Shown: positions 1 through 5,310, numbered from the stretch's first letter. The stretch: DNA of 5,689 bases from an uncultured Bryobacterales bacterium (GCA_946887065.1 CAMPKL010000274.1:1-5689), one strand, 5' to 3'. Numbers and translations: made by a program. The notes: generated from the letters alone by a model not told the origin.

Positions 1-417
1 GACAAAGACATCGACGTCGTGGCCGGCGGCTTGCTTGGCCAGTGCGCCGATGCTGTCGTCGGCTTCAAAGCCGTGCTCCTGGACGACCGGGATGCACATG
101 GCGTCGAGCAGCCTGCGGATCAAAGGAAGTTGCGTGCCGAGGTCTTCGGGCATGGCTTCGCGATTGGCCTTGTAGCTTTCGAAGGCGTCGTCGCGGAACG
201 TGGGGCCTTCACCTTCCCAGACGACGGCAAGGTAGTCGGGTTTGTGCTCGCGGACGAGCTTGCGCAGCATGTTGGTGAAGACGTAGACAGCCTCGGTCGG
301 CAGTCCGGCCGTGGTGCGCATGGAGGGCACGGCGGCACGGGCGCGTCCATAGAATGCGCGAAAGATCAGCCCGAAGGCATCAACGAGGAACAGGCGTGGG
401 GCCTGGGAAGTGGACAT
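1..417 (-). CDS. polA: DNA polymerase I, N-terminal 5'-3' exonuclease domain (partial, cut by left edge)
   Basis: Only the first 139 codons are present; the gene runs off the left edge. The translation begins MSTSQAPRLFLVDAFGLIFRAFYG, matching the LVDGSSLIYRAFYA-type opening of the FEN-like 5' nuclease domain of DNA polymerase I. It continues with TEAVYVFTNMLRKLV, GPTFRDDAFESYKANRE (the conserved YKANR signature, about residues 82-86) and HGFEADDSIGALA (metal-binding EADD, about 118-121). These are hallmarks of the nuclease that removes RNA primers and nicked strands in the cytoplasm. The usual metal-binding Asp of the 'VFD' motif appears as Glu in VVWEGEG (about 65-71). The ATG lies 14 nt after the lgt stop with no clear Shine-Dalgarno, suggesting co-transcription as the third gene of the lspA-lgt-polA run. 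Whether the polymerase domain follows cannot be seen; a stand-alone 5' nuclease is the main alternative, though the opening fits PolA best. Confidence 0.88.
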   Translation of the reverse strand, partial: MSTSQAPRLFLVDAFGLIFRAFYGRARAAVPSMRTTAGLPTEAVYVFTNMLRKLVREHKPDYLAVVWEGEGPTFRDDAFESYKANREAMPEDLGTQLPLIRRLLDAMCIPVVQEHGFEADDSIGALAKQAAGHDVDVFV

Positions 418-431
418 GGGAACGCACTATT

Positions 432-1235
432 CTAACCGGCTTGCTGGACCGGCATGACAGGATGCCGGTTCCGGTTGCGGGCCAGGATTGCAGTTCCAAG
501 GATAACGAGACCGACGGCCACCCACTGGGTCGCGCTAATCGAGTCGCTGAGCAAGGGCCGCGCTTGGTCGGCGCGGTAGAACTCCACCACGAAGCGAAAC
601 GACGAATAGAGGATCAGATACCAACCGACGATGGTCCCGGCGGCGTGAGGTTTGAAGAAGCGCCAGAAAAGGAACAGTGCGATCAGGCCGGTTCCGAACG
701 CCTCGTAAAGTTGGGTCGGGTGCAGATGGATGTTGAGCGGTACGCCGACGTAATCGTGCGCCAACTGACTGGTGAACATGACGGCCCAGGGCATGTCGGT
801 TGGTTTGCCCCAGCAGCAGCCCGCGGCGAAGCAACCGAGGCGGCCTACGGCGTGTCCGGCGGCAAGGGAGGGCGCGAAGACGTCGGCCGTGGGCAGCCAG
901 TCCATGCGGTTTCTCTTGACGTAGAGGACGGTCACGGCGAGAGCGGCGAGCAGTCCGCCGTAAAAGACTCCGCCTGCTTGCAAGGATGAGAGGGAGAAGA
1001 GCCGGGACCAGTCAGCGGCGTAGTAGTCCCACTCCGAGAGGATGTAAAAGGCCTTGGCGCCAACGATGGCCGAGAGGGCGATATACACGCCGAGATTGGT
1101 CACCCGTTCCGGGTTCATCCCGACGCGACGCGCTAGGCGGCCGGCTAGGTGCAGCCCCAACAAGAACCCCAGCGCGACGAGCACGCCGTATGTGGGCAAA
1201 GAAAAGGGGCCGATCTCGAAAAGACGAGGAAACAT
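432..1235 (-). CDS. lgt: Prolipoprotein diacylglyceryl transferase
   Basis: Lgt moves the diacylglyceryl group of phosphatidylglycerol onto the lipobox Cys of prolipoproteins, the first step of lipoprotein maturation, in the inner membrane. The 267-residue length is normal for the family, with about seven hydrophobic segments. Family landmarks are visible: FEIGPFSLPTYGVLVALGF at the N-terminus (Tyr16 matches E. coli Tyr26), GGVFYGG at 88-94, the signature GRLGCFAAGCCWGKPTD at 131-147, HPTQLYEA at 172-179, and FRFVVEFYRAD at 213-223 (Arg214 and Glu218 match Arg239/Glu243). In this variant the E. coli positions His103, Asn146 and Glu151 read as Tyr92, Cys135 and Cys140, while the Arg and Gly of the signature remain. 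The start is an ATG 9 nt after the lspA stop with no strong Shine-Dalgarno, so translational coupling to lspA is likely. Confidence 0.95.
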   Translation of the reverse strand: MFPRLFEIGPFSLPTYGVLVALGFLLGLHLAGRLARRVGMNPERVTNLGVYIALSAIVGAKAFYILSEWDYYAADWSRLFSLSSLQAGGVFYGGLLAALAVTVLYVKRNRMDWLPTADVFAPSLAAGHAVGRLGCFAAGCCWGKPTDMPWAVMFTSQLAHDYVGVPLNIHLHPTQLYEAFGTGLIALFLFWRFFKPHAAGTIVGWYLILYSSFRFVVEFYRADQARPLLSDSISATQWVAVGLVILGTAILARNRNRHPVMPVQQAG

Positions 1236-1244
1236 GAAATCGCT

Positions 1245-1766
1245 CTACGCGGATTGGGTTTCGCGGCCGCCCGACGGCTCAGACTTCCAAACGGCATCCA
1301 ACAACAGTACGCCTGCGCCAATTGTGATGCAGGCGTCGGCGACATTGAAGGCCGGCCAGTGCCACCCCGCGACGTAGACATCGAGGAAGTCGACGACGAA
1401 TCCATAGACGGCCCGATCATATAGGTTTCCCGCCGCGCCGGCCAAAACAAGCGTGAGGCCGGTCAAGAGACGCTTGTCGGACAGGTCCGTCCGCCACAGA
1501 AGCCCAAAGATGAAGATCACGGCGACGGCGGAAAGCCCTGGCAGGAGCCACTGGCTGACCAGGGGGCCTGCATCGTGCAACATGCTAAAGGCCATGCCGG
1601 TGTTTCTGGTGTGAACTAGGTCGAAAAATCCCGGAATCAACGGTTTGGACGAGTAGAGCGGTAACGAGTCCTCGATGGCCAATTTGGACCAACGGTCGAG
1701 GCCGAAAAGGGCGAGCGCGGCAGCGAAATAAGGGAGGCGTTGTCCGATTTGATGCGCGAAAGCCAC
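1245..1766 (-). CDS. lspA: Lipoprotein signal peptidase (signal peptidase II)
   Basis: LspA is the inner-membrane aspartyl protease that removes the signal peptide after Lgt has lipidated the prolipoprotein. The 173-residue product has the expected four hydrophobic segments and all landmark motifs: LFGLDRWSKLAIE (20-32), HTRNTGMAFSML (52-63), AGAAGNLYDRAVYGFVVDFLDVY (109-131) and WPAFNVADACITIGAGVLLLD (137-157). The catalytic pair is Asp126 (VVDF) and Asp144 (NVAD). The start codon is GTG; an in-frame TAG six codons upstream (an ATG lies just above it) rules out a longer protein, and no nearby downstream ATG would keep the first membrane helix. No convincing Shine-Dalgarno precedes the GTG. 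It is the first gene of the leftward run, so its promoter should lie between 1767 and 1931. Pairing with lgt supports the assignment strongly. Confidence 0.96.
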   Translation of the reverse strand: MAFAHQIGQRLPYFAAALALFGLDRWSKLAIEDSLPLYSSKPLIPGFFDLVHTRNTGMAFSMLHDAGPLVSQWLLPGLSAVAVIFIFGLLWRTDLSDKRLLTGLTLVLAGAAGNLYDRAVYGFVVDFLDVYVAGWHWPAFNVADACITIGAGVLLLDAVWKSEPSGGRETQSA

Positions 1767-1827
1767 TCTGGCGTCAGTCTAGCGCATCGCTCCCGGACGA
1801 CGGAGTTCGCCTGACTCAGTAAAACGC

Positions 1828-1864
1828 CTAGTCGGCGTTGCGGTGTTTTGCCGCAGGCCGCTAG
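1828..1864. repeat. Imperfect inverted repeat / hairpin in divergent intergenic region
   Basis: The outer stem is CTAG-CGGC (1828-1836, with a bulged T at 1832) pairing with GCCG-CTAG (1857-1864). The inner stem is GCGG (1840-1843) with CCGC (1851-1854), closing a loop of TGTTTTG; a GTT/AG internal loop separates the two. On the minus strand the stem is followed after three bases by TTTT, so a leader attenuator of lspA is conceivable; on the plus strand no T-run follows. An operator is the other possibility. The structure is visible, its role is not. Confidence 0.45.
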
Positions 1865-1919
1865 TTGGGAAGGTCCATAGACCACCCGGATCGGCGGCCT
1901 GGAAAATCGGAGGGCAGAC

Positions 1920-1923
1920 GGAG
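1920..1923 (+). promoter_or_regulatory. Ribosome binding site (GGAG) of the coiled-coil gene
   Basis: GGAG lies 8 nt before the ATG at 1932, near-ideal spacing. It favours this start over the next in-frame ATG at codon 23. Confidence 0.65.
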
Positions 1924-1931
1924 ATCCGCCC

Positions 1932-2651
1932 ATGTCTTTCGACCAATCCACCGACAACGAAACGAAAACCCAAGAAGAAGGCGACCGCCCCGACGAAATG
2001 TCGGGCCGATGGATTCGCGATCAACTCAAAGACGCCGCCGGCACGACGCCGAAGCAGTGGCAAAGCGAGACGAAAGAAGCGCCTCCGCAACAGGCTCCGT
2101 CAGCCGGCGACGCGCACGGCGTGGATGACCCGCTGTCGCCGATCGTGGCCAACCTTGCGCGCAGCATTTCGCAGGCGGTCGCCCAGCCGCTGGAGGATTT
2201 TGAACGCCAGCGGCGCCATGAATCCGAGGCGACCGCGGGTAAGGTAAAGGAACACGAGCACCGCATCACGGCCGCTTTCGCAGCCTTGCAGCTGGTGGAA
2301 GAAGCCAGCCGCCGGCTGAGCCAACGAGTCGAAGCGCAAGAGGGGCCGACCAGGGAAACCCGCGAGATCGTCGATCGGCTTCAGGGCCGCTCCGAGGAAC
2401 TGCAATCCGAAATTCGCCGGGAGGCCGAACAGGTCTCTTCATCGCTCGGCAGTCTTCGCAGCGAATTGGAAGGATTCGCGCAGCGTCTGTCGCACGTGGA
2501 GGGAACGCTGGAGCAACAACGCTCCGCTGTGGCTCGCCTGGACACCTTGGAACAGCGCCGGACCGAGTCGCTGCAGGAGATGGCCCGGCTGATGGGAAAC
2601 GTCCAACAAGCGTTGCAACCGGCGGTTTCACACCGAGATGGGGACGACTAA
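1932..2651 (+). CDS. Coiled-coil protein of unknown function
   Basis: I do not recognise a family. The 239-residue product has no Cys, no signal peptide and no membrane segment, so it is probably cytoplasmic. Residues 1-65 are polar and rich in Gln, Glu, Asp, Pro and Thr, likely disordered. A short, more hydrophobic stretch, SPIVANLARSISQAVAQPL (69-87), may be an amphipathic helix. From about 88 to 228 the sequence is continuously helical in character, rich in Glu, Arg, Gln and Leu with heptad-like spacing (for example LRSELEGFAQRLSHVEGTLEQ, in part), ending in an acidic tail. This suggests an elongated dimer or scaffold. The ATG has a GGAG 8 nt upstream. The gene ends in TAA, with a second in-frame stop 9 nt on, and is followed after 40 nt by the CpaE-like gene on the same strand, so the two are probably co-transcribed and may work together. 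No enzyme motif is visible. Confidence 0.8.
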   Translation: MSFDQSTDNETKTQEEGDRPDEMSGRWIRDQLKDAAGTTPKQWQSETKEAPPQQAPSAGDAHGVDDPLSPIVANLARSISQAVAQPLEDFERQRRHESEATAGKVKEHEHRITAAFAALQLVEEASRRLSQRVEAQEGPTRETREIVDRLQGRSEELQSEIRREAEQVSSSLGSLRSELEGFAQRLSHVEGTLEQQRSAVARLDTLEQRRTESLQEMARLMGNVQQALQPAVSHRDGDD

Positions 2652-2667
2652 ATAGCCAGCTAGCCCC

Positions 2668-2675
2668 CCGGCCGG
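2668..2675. other. CCGGCCGG palindrome in the gap before the CpaE-like gene
   Basis: The 40-nt gap between the coiled-coil and CpaE-like genes contains a perfect 8-bp palindrome. It has no loop and no T-run, so it is not a terminator; transcription probably reads through into the downstream gene. In GC-rich DNA such a palindrome may be chance. Confidence 0.3.
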
Positions 2676-2691
2676 TCATAGCGAATTGCTC

Positions 2692-3846
2692 ATGAATTCC
2701 CAGCGCATATTGATCGTCAGCGCCTCGCCCGACACGGCCGAGCAGCTCAACCAGGCCATTCGGGCCGCGGGCCTGGACAAGGAAGCGGAAGTCTGGGTTG
2801 AGTTCCCGTCGGCAAGCGAAATGCGGCGGCGGCTGAAGGAATCCGAGGATTTCTATGCTGCCGCGATCTTCGACATGGCGCGCGAAAACGAAGCGCTGCG
2901 CTTGGTCTCCGCGCTGAGAGAAGTCAGCCCTCAAACGGTCGGAATCGTGGTCAACGGGGCGAGGAGGCTCGGCTCGGTCGTGCGGGCGAAGCAATCGGGA
3001 GCGTGGGGCTACCTGACGGAACCCTATGACCTACGGGCTTTGGCGGAGCGGCTGGGCGTGGAGCGGACGATTGCGGCGGCAAGGACCGATACCGGCGCTC
3101 TTATCGCTTTCATCCCCGCGCAGGGCGGAGCGGGAGCGTCGACGGTCGCGCTAAACACGGCGATTGCCATGTCGGAACGGCTGCAAGGGCATACGCTGCT
3201 GGCGGACTACGACTTTCACTGCGGCGCTATCGCTTTCAACCTGAAACTGGAGCCTCAACATACGCTTGCGGACGCATTGCGCTGTGATTACCGCAATCCG
3301 GAATGGGCCGCCACAGCGTCTCGTTGGCAACAACTGGACGTATTGGTGGCGCCTCGCGAACCGGGCGATGTGGGTCCAAAGGATCTAGAACGTGCGCCGT
3401 CCCTGTTCGAGGCGGCCGCGTCTCGTTATCACTGCACGATCGTCGACCTGCCTGCGCCTTTGTTGCGCTCGTCGGCCGAAGTGCTGGAGCAGGCCGACCA
3501 GGTGTACGTCGTCTGCACTCCGGAGATCACGTCGCTGCACCTAGCCAAGCGGCTAATCGAGCGGATTCGCAAGCTGGGGCGTCCTGGCGAGAAGGTGCGT
3601 CTGCTGGTGAATCGAGTGGGTTCCTGGGGCGCACTGGAGACGGAACAAATTCGCCGGGTCGTGGGTTCCGAGGTGGAATGGGCCCTGGACAACGACTACG
3701 CGTCGGTGCGGGAGGCTGCTTGGAGCGGCGGGCCGATCTCAGCGAATTCCGCGCTACGGGCTCAAATCGATCAGTTGGCGGATCAGATCATCCGAGCGTT
3801 CAAGCTGCCGGCGGAGAAAGAAGAAGAGCTATTCGCTTCGGCCTAG
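2692..3846 (+). CDS. CpaE/TadZ-like protein: degenerate receiver domain plus ParA/MinD-fold ATPase domain lacking P-loop lysines
   Basis: The 384-residue product has two domains. Residues 1-125 have a response-regulator fold pattern (RILIVSASPD, AAIFDMARENEALRLVSALRE, QTVGIVVNG, AKQSGAWGYLTEPYDLRALAERL). Asp61 sits at the phosphoacceptor position, but the N-terminal acidic pair is missing and the usual Lys of the KP motif is Glu (TEP), so this is a pseudo-receiver. Residues 136-370 are a MinD/ParA-like (SIMIBI) domain: P-loop QGGAGAST at 144-151, Walker A' LLADYDF with Asp172/Asp174, and Walker B TIVDLP with Asp252. The two lysines of KGGxGKT are Gln144 and Ala149. This order is that of CpaE/TadZ, which localise Tad (Flp) pilus assembly, but no other tad genes are present. 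I chose the ATG; a TTG two codons upstream at 2686 is possible and neither has a clear Shine-Dalgarno. Its stop overlaps that of the convergent TonB-family gene. The fold is secure, the cellular role is not. Confidence 0.85.
   Translation: MNSQRILIVSASPDTAEQLNQAIRAAGLDKEAEVWVEFPSASEMRRRLKESEDFYAAAIFDMARENEALRLVSALREVSPQTVGIVVNGARRLGSVVRAKQSGAWGYLTEPYDLRALAERLGVERTIAAARTDTGALIAFIPAQGGAGASTVALNTAIAMSERLQGHTLLADYDFHCGAIAFNLKLEPQHTLADALRCDYRNPEWAATASRWQQLDVLVAPREPGDVGPKDLERAPSLFEAAASRYHCTIVDLPAPLLRSSAEVLEQADQVYVVCTPEITSLHLAKRLIERIRKLGRPGEKVRLLVNRVGSWGALETEQIRRVVGSEVEWALDNDYASVREAAWSGGPISANSALRAQIDQLADQIIRAFKLPAEKEEELFASA
3843..3846. other. CTAG shared by two convergent stop codons
   Basis: The palindrome CTAG supplies TAG to the CpaE-like gene on the plus strand (3844-3846) and TAG to the TonB-family gene on the minus strand (3843-3845). 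The coding regions therefore overlap by four bases and no intergenic terminator is possible between them; each transcript must end within, or antisense to, the other gene. Confidence 0.95.
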
Positions 3847-5006
3847 AGTAGGCGGAAGTTCACTTCGATCTGCGCGGAGACCTTGACCGGCGCGCCGTCC
3901 TTGCGACCGGGTACGAACTCCCACTGCTGAACGGCCTGAATGGCTTTTTCGTCCAGGCCGAGGCCGAGACTACGGACGACGCGGACGTTGTGCGCGCGGC
4001 CGTCAGGCCACACTTCGACAGCCAAAACCACTACGCCGGAGTACTTGGCCTTGCGCGCTTCTTCGGAGTATTCCGGCTCGACCTTGCGAGTGAGCCGGGG
4101 CGCCGAGACGCCGCCGCCAACGCGGAACACGCCGCCGCCGATACCGCCGCCCGAACCGGGACCGACGCCCCCGCCTCGTCCCGAACCGACGCCGCCGCCT
4201 GTTCCGGTGCCGATGCCGCCGCCTTGACCTGAGCCGGCCGACGGCATGCTGACGCCGCGCAGCGGATCGCCGAAGACGTTGGTGTCGAGTTGGGCGATTT
4301 GGGTATTGGGGTCGATGACCACGGTCGGCTCAACTTCCAGTATCGGGTCCGGATTGCGGATCACCGGGGTGGGCGGCGTGATCTGCTGTTCGAGTTCGAA
4401 TCGCGGGAGCTTGCCTTGACTGGGGGGAGTGGGCATGTTCTGCCCGCCGCCGCCGCCGCCGCCGGAATCCCTAGCCGCCTGATTGCGGAGCTGGGCCAGA
4501 TACGGCGAAATGTCCACGGGAATGATGAGCGTCACGGAGCCCAACTTGGCCTCGGGCGCCGAGGGTCGCATTCCGAAAACAGCGCCGACGATGAGGACGT
4601 GAATCGCCAAGGAGATCCAGACTGTCTGTTTGCGCCCGTCGTCTCCCCAGATGCTCTTGACCGCGACCGGCTTTGAAGTCAGTTCCAAGGGCGGAAGCTT
4701 TCGCTCGGCCTCGGTCGTCCGCTTGAATCTTTTGAGGTTATTCCACCACGGTTCGCGCAGTGTTCCGCTCTCGATCGGGGTGTAGTTGAGTTCGCCCGGC
4801 TGGGCGGGGCGAAATTCCGGAACCGGAGGAAGAGCCCGGAGTCGCTTCGACTCGCCCAGGCTGTCGCGCAGCGTTCGCCACCAAGGAGTGTAGAGAGATT
4901 CCGCTACCAGGGGGCCAAGTTCCCGTAGAGGGGGACTTACTGCGCGGCCTGACGCAGGCTCCGTCGCAGGATTCTCTGTTCTAGGTTCCATGGTGTCGAC
5001 TGCCAT
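3843..5006 (-). CDS. TonB-family energy transducer with duplicated cytoplasmic N-terminus
   Basis: The 387-residue product is an inner-membrane protein of the TonB family, which with ExbB/ExbD passes proton-motive-force energy to outer-membrane receptors. Residues 1-126 are cytoplasmic and unusually long; they contain two copies of PWW-x2-L-x12-LPP, at 41-61 and 86-106. One membrane helix follows at about 127-146 (QTVWISLAIHVLIVGAVFGM). The periplasmic linker holds seven Gly at 182-188, a Pro-rich stretch (191-225) and four Gly octads (258-289). Residues 303-387 are the TonB C-terminal domain: PEYSEEARKAKYSGVVVLAVEV, WPDGRAHNVRVVRSLGLGLDEKAIQAVQQWEFVPGRKDG (in part) and a terminal VNFRLL. The ATG at 5006 is chosen because GGGGAGG ends 5 nt upstream; a second ATG five codons on is less well placed. 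It lies alone, divergent from the secreted-protein gene. The family is secure; the receptor partner is unknown. Confidence 0.92.
   Translation of the reverse strand: MAVDTMEPRTENPATEPASGRAVSPPLRELGPLVAESLYTPWWRTLRDSLGESKRLRALPPVPEFRPAQPGELNYTPIESGTLREPWWNNLKRFKRTTEAERKLPPLELTSKPVAVKSIWGDDGRKQTVWISLAIHVLIVGAVFGMRPSAPEAKLGSVTLIIPVDISPYLAQLRNQAARDSGGGGGGGQNMPTPPSQGKLPRFELEQQITPPTPVIRNPDPILEVEPTVVIDPNTQIAQLDTNVFGDPLRGVSMPSAGSGQGGGIGTGTGGGVGSGRGGGVGPGSGGGIGGGVFRVGGGVSAPRLTRKVEPEYSEEARKAKYSGVVVLAVEVWPDGRAHNVRVVRSLGLGLDEKAIQAVQQWEFVPGRKDGAPVKVSAQIEVNFRLL
4140..4235 (-). repeat. Four tandem 24-bp units encoding Gly-rich octapeptides
   Basis: Inside the TonB-family gene, residues 258-289 are four successive octads of the form G-[STP]-G-x-G-G-G-[IV]: GSGQGGGI, GTGTGGGV, GSGRGGGV and GPGSGGGI. 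Each is 24 bp, and codons differ between units, so the array is diverged rather than freshly duplicated. It forms a flexible periplasmic linker just before the TonB C-terminal domain and ends in a looser GGGVFRVGGGV tail. Confidence 0.85.
4443..4463 (-). repeat. GCC/GGC triplet microsatellite encoding seven glycines
   Basis: Seven Gly codons in a row (six GGC and one GGG on the coding strand; residues 182-188 of the TonB-family protein) form a short triplet run. Replication slippage here would change linker length in steps of one residue without shifting the frame. Confidence 0.8.
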
Positions 5007-5011
5007 CCACG

Positions 5012-5018
5012 CCTCCCC
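5012..5018 (-). promoter_or_regulatory. Strong ribosome binding site (GGGGAGG) of the TonB-family gene
   Basis: GGGGAGG on the minus strand lies 5 nt before the ATG at 5006 and is the best Shine-Dalgarno in the window. It fixes the start at 5006 rather than at the ATG five codons further in. Confidence 0.8.
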
Positions 5019-5098
5019 GCGTTGAACAAGGGGTCAATCTAAGGACGCGATCAGACGGCAACTAGTTTCCTGCCGGGGACAGTTTAGGGCCTGTGCTC

Positions 5099-5125
5099 TT
5101 GTGCTGCTCCGCCACTTCCTATGTT
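5099..5125 (+). promoter_or_regulatory. Weak candidate sigma-70-type promoter
   Basis: TTGTGC at 5099-5104 and TATGTT at 5120-5125 are separated by 15 nt, shorter than the usual 16-18. TATGTT matches four of six -10 positions. If real, transcription would start near 5132, just before the hairpin at 5137, giving a leader of about 190 nt for the secreted-protein gene. The evidence is weak. Confidence 0.2.
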
Positions 5126-5136
5126 ACTGGGCTCCG

Positions 5137-5183
5137 CGTAGGGCGGCAATACGTCCGTAAAGGACTTTTGCCGCGGTTCTACG
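5137..5183. other. Long stacked hairpin, possible structured 5' leader or operator
   Basis: Three nested helices can be paired by eye: CGTAG (5137-5141) with CTACG (5179-5183), GCGGCAA (5143-5149) with TTGCCGC (5168-5174), and GTCC (5153-5156) with GGAC (5162-5165), closing a five-base loop GTAAA. That is 16 Watson-Crick pairs in 47 nt. No T-run follows on the plus strand. An alternative helix, CGGC (5182-5185) with GCCG (5193-5196), would compete with the outer stem, a switch-like arrangement. It lies 135 nt upstream of the secreted-protein start and 130 nt from the TonB-family start. It could be an RNA leader element, a small RNA or a protein-binding site. Confidence 0.55.
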
Positions 5184-5306
5184 GCAACTTACGCCGCACG
5201 AACAGGGAAAGTTACAGGAATCGGTCTGTTTTGCGAATTCTTTCGGCCCGGTGCAGGCTTTCTGATCTCGGGAGGCGTCCTATCTAGTACTGGAACTCTT
5301 TGATTT

Positions 5307-5310
5307 GGAG
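5307..5310 (+). promoter_or_regulatory. Ribosome binding site (GGAG) of the secreted-protein gene
   Basis: GGAG ends 8 nt before the GTG at 5319, good spacing. It is 14 nt from the ATG at 5325 and much further from the GTG at 5349, so it favours 5319 as the start. Confidence 0.6.

Larger units (their letters stand above)
1767..1931. other. Divergent intergenic region between lspA and the coiled-coil gene
   Basis: These 165 nt separate two genes that point away from each other, so promoters for both should lie here. I looked for -35/-10 pairs on both strands and found none close enough to consensus to call. The main visible structure is an imperfect inverted repeat at 1828-1864. The plus-strand end carries the ribosome binding site of the coiled-coil gene. 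Confidence 0.7.

Noticed and set aside
354..989. Long plus-strand open frame of 211 codons opposite lgt and polA
   Set aside because: It lies antisense to lgt, whose protein carries every family motif. The antisense frame gives a low-complexity charged product with no recognisable motif, typical of GC-rich shadow frames.
2266..2994. Minus-strand open frame of 242 codons across the coiled-coil/CpaE-like junction
   Set aside because: It overlaps two supported genes, is rich in Arg and Pro, and has no recognisable motif; a shadow frame.
3303..3851. Plus-strand 182-codon frame inside the CpaE-like gene
   Set aside because: It sits in a different frame of a gene with clear Walker-type motifs and yields a Gly/Arg/Ser-rich sequence without motifs.
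4140..4463. CRISPR-like or non-coding repeat array
   Set aside because: The repeats are in-frame Gly codons within the TonB-family gene; there are no unique spacers.
5036..5061. Possible minus-strand promoter for the TonB-family gene (TTGCCG and TAGATT)
   Set aside because: The spacer is only 14 nt and both boxes are poor matches, so it is not called.
5137..5196. Known riboswitch (c-di-GMP or cobalamin) in the structured region
   Set aside because: I compared it by memory with the conserved GEMM-type and cobalamin-box sequences and found no matching core motifs.
5093..5287. Small plus-strand open frame of 64 codons in the intergenic region
   Set aside because: There is no ribosome binding site, the product is Arg-rich without a motif, and it overlaps the stacked hairpin; not supported as a gene.
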